Positions 4,695 through 5,616 of a stretch of 5,616 nt of DNA are shown here, piece after piece. Below the pieces are notes generated by a model that saw only the letters and a list, made by a program, of their open reading frames with translations, did no database searches and had not been told where the DNA came from. Source of the stretch: Pseudomonadota bacterium (lineage in GTDB: Bacteria > Myxococcota > UBA9042 > PHBI01); contig SYAK01000172.1 in the NCBI GenBank assembly GCA_005788935.1, positions 1 through 5,616 of the forward strand. Reading direction: 5' to 3'. The stretch's first letter is position 1. The number at the start of each line of letters is the position of its first letter. A program made the translations under genes and the position numbers.

Positions 4695-5427
4695 AGCGGC
4701 CTTCGAACAGGCGGCGCGCGAAGCCGGCATCAAGACCGGCGTTGGCGATCTTCGCAGCGACGCTCTGGATGTCGTAGGGCAGGCGCACGTGCCGGAAGGT
4801 GTCGAAGTTGCTGTCGTACAGGCCAAAGCAGAGGCGCGGGTCGCGGTCGCGCGGCTGCCCGACCGAGCCGACGTTGACGATGGCCTTCAGCTCTCCGTCG
4901 AGGCTCAGCGCCTCGCCGCGCATCGCCTGCGCCTTCTTCGGACCCAGCGAGAACGCGGACGTCAGGTGGCTGTGACCGACGAAGTTCCAGCGCTTGAGCT
5001 TCGGCAGCGACCCGTGGTCGATGTGCAGCTGCGCGTCCGACTCCTGCACGACGTAGGCCCAGCGGGACGGGCGCAAGGGCGCGCTGTGGAAGAAGCCGAG
5101 GTCGCCGCGGGCGTGCGTGAAGGGCAGCCCGAAGAGCCAGTGGAAGTTCTCGTCCGACAGCTCGCGCCGCGTCCACTGGATGGCGTGCTTCGCCGAGTCA
5201 CGATAGTAATCGGTCTCCATCGCGCCGATGACGGCCGCGTCGTGGTTGCCGAGCAGGGTGACCTTGCAGCGGGCGCGCACGAGGTCGCAGACGATGTTCG
5301 GCTCGGGGCCGTAACCGACGACGTCGCCGAGGCAGATGACGTCGTCCACCCGGTGCTCGTCGAGCCAGCGGTAGACCGTCGTCAGGGCCTCGTAGTTCGA
5401 GTGGATGTCGCTGATGATGGCGAGCAT
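4693..5427 (-). CDS. Calcineurin-like metallophosphoesterase (YfcE/Metallophos_2 type)
   Basis: A 244-aa cytoplasmic dinuclear metal phosphoesterase with a complete metal-binding set in order: SDIHSN (D7, H9), GDVVGYGP (D35), GNHD (N61, H62), FFHSAP (H114) and GHSH (H152, H154), then the family's VGSVGQPRDRDPR at 186-198. Members hydrolyse phosphodiesters or phosphomonoesters, some acting on cyclic nucleotides or as Ser/Thr phosphatases. The GDVVGYGP and GSVGQPRDRDPR variants belong to a widespread subgroup without a settled substrate. The ATG at 5427 begins directly with the first strand (LAIISDIHSN) and is therefore right, although only a weak AGGG lies upstream. Length is normal for the group. 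The gene seems to stand alone: a hairpin terminator separates it from the gene upstream, and a tRNA on the same strand follows 74 bp downstream. Confidence 0.93.
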   Translation of the reverse strand: MLAIISDIHSNYEALTTVYRWLDEHRVDDVICLGDVVGYGPEPNIVCDLVRARCKVTLLGNHDAAVIGAMETDYYRDSAKHAIQWTRRELSDENFHWLFGLPFTHARGDLGFFHSAPLRPSRWAYVVQESDAQLHIDHGSLPKLKRWNFVGHSHLTSAFSLGPKKAQAMRGEALSLDGELKAIVNVGSVGQPRDRDPRLCFGLYDSNFDTFRHVRLPYDIQSVAAKIANAGLDAGFARRLFEGR

Positions 5428-5445
5428 GCGGACACCCTAGGGCAA

Positions 5446-5466
5446 GGGCTGGCCAAACGCCAGCCC
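5446..5466 (-). terminator. Hairpin terminator of the upstream gene at the right edge
   Basis: GGGCTGGC (5446-5453) and GCCAGCCC (5459-5466) form a perfect 8-bp stem with a 5-nt loop (GTTTG on the minus strand). It begins about 30 nt past the stop of the partial gene at the right edge and ends 18 nt before the metallophosphoesterase ATG. No long U-run follows. A weaker 6-bp pair CGCAGG/CCTGCG (5468-5473, 5492-5497) lies just before it. Confidence 0.55.
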
Positions 5467-5497
5467 CCGCAGGCAACAGGGAGCAACGGGCCCTGCG

Positions 5498-5616
5498 TCA
5501 GGCGCGGGCGAGGCCGAGGCGCAGCGCGCGCCCGTCGATCGCGTCCTCACGCAGCTCGGCGTCTGCGGGCGGCTCGGTGAAGGCGAGGCTGTCGGCGAGC
5601 GCCTCGCCGCGGATGA
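5498..5616 (-). CDS. C-terminal end of an unrecognised protein, cut by window edge
   Basis: The last 38 codons of a minus-strand gene ending in TGA at 5500-5498 are visible. They translate to a polar, Ala/Arg/Glu-rich tail beginning IRGEALADSL and ending LRLGLARA. Codon third positions are almost all G or C, as in the confirmed genes, and a hairpin follows the stop, so the frame is likely real. The segment is too short and has no motif from which I can name a family. Confidence 0.55.
   Translation of the reverse strand, partial: IRGEALADSLAFTEPPADAELREDAIDGRALRLGLARA

Noticed and set aside
4789..5580. Long plus-strand open frame opposite the metallophosphoesterase
   Set aside because: The minus strand has all metallophosphoesterase metal motifs in order; the plus frame is a Val/Arg/Ala-rich shadow.

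Overview
The window is 5.6 kb of very GC-rich bacterial chromosome, with strong G/C preference at third codon positions in every real gene. It holds six complete protein genes, two genes cut by the window edges and one tRNA gene. Nothing fixes the taxon. The base composition, GTG/TTG starts, a lone PAAR protein and a two-domain alpha/beta hydrolase would suit a Myxococcota-like ('deltaproteobacterial') genome, but that is only an impression.

Left part (1-2500, all minus strand). A DNA topoisomerase III gene (topB, N-terminal 201 codons only) overlaps by 4 bp the end of a divergent TrmB-like methyltransferase gene, so these two are probably translationally coupled. Upstream, beyond a 76-bp gap with a weak hairpin, is an alpha/beta hydrolase of the epoxide-hydrolase type fused to a C-terminal DUF952 domain. 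This fusion is the most unusual protein in the window.

Middle (2501-3922). The divergent gap 2501-2710 carries a plausible promoter for the hydrolase and five perfect 10-bp tandem repeats directly behind its -35 box. To the right, on the plus strand, lies a TTG-started secreted protein resembling the M949_RS01915 family. It converges on a minus-strand gene for a two-ACT-domain GcvR-like regulator. The two 3' ends share a perfect 10-bp-stem hairpin that contains the regulator's stop codon. The regulator has no Shine-Dalgarno sequence, and a promoter-like sequence is placed so that its mRNA could be leaderless.

Right part (3923-5616). A divergent gap leads to a small stand-alone PAAR-repeat protein (plus strand) with its own sigma70-like promoter and a leader hairpin. 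It converges on a minus-strand tRNA-Lys(UUU). Upstream of the tRNA are a complete calcineurin-like metallophosphoesterase, a hairpin terminator, and the last 38 codons of an unrecognised minus-strand gene.

The genes look like independent housekeeping and accessory units rather than one pathway. I found no CRISPR array, transposase, integrase or recognisable defence operon. The points most worth following are the hydrolase-DUF952 fusion with its repeat-backed promoter, the degenerate TrmB paralogue coupled to topB, and the orphan PAAR gene beside a tRNA.
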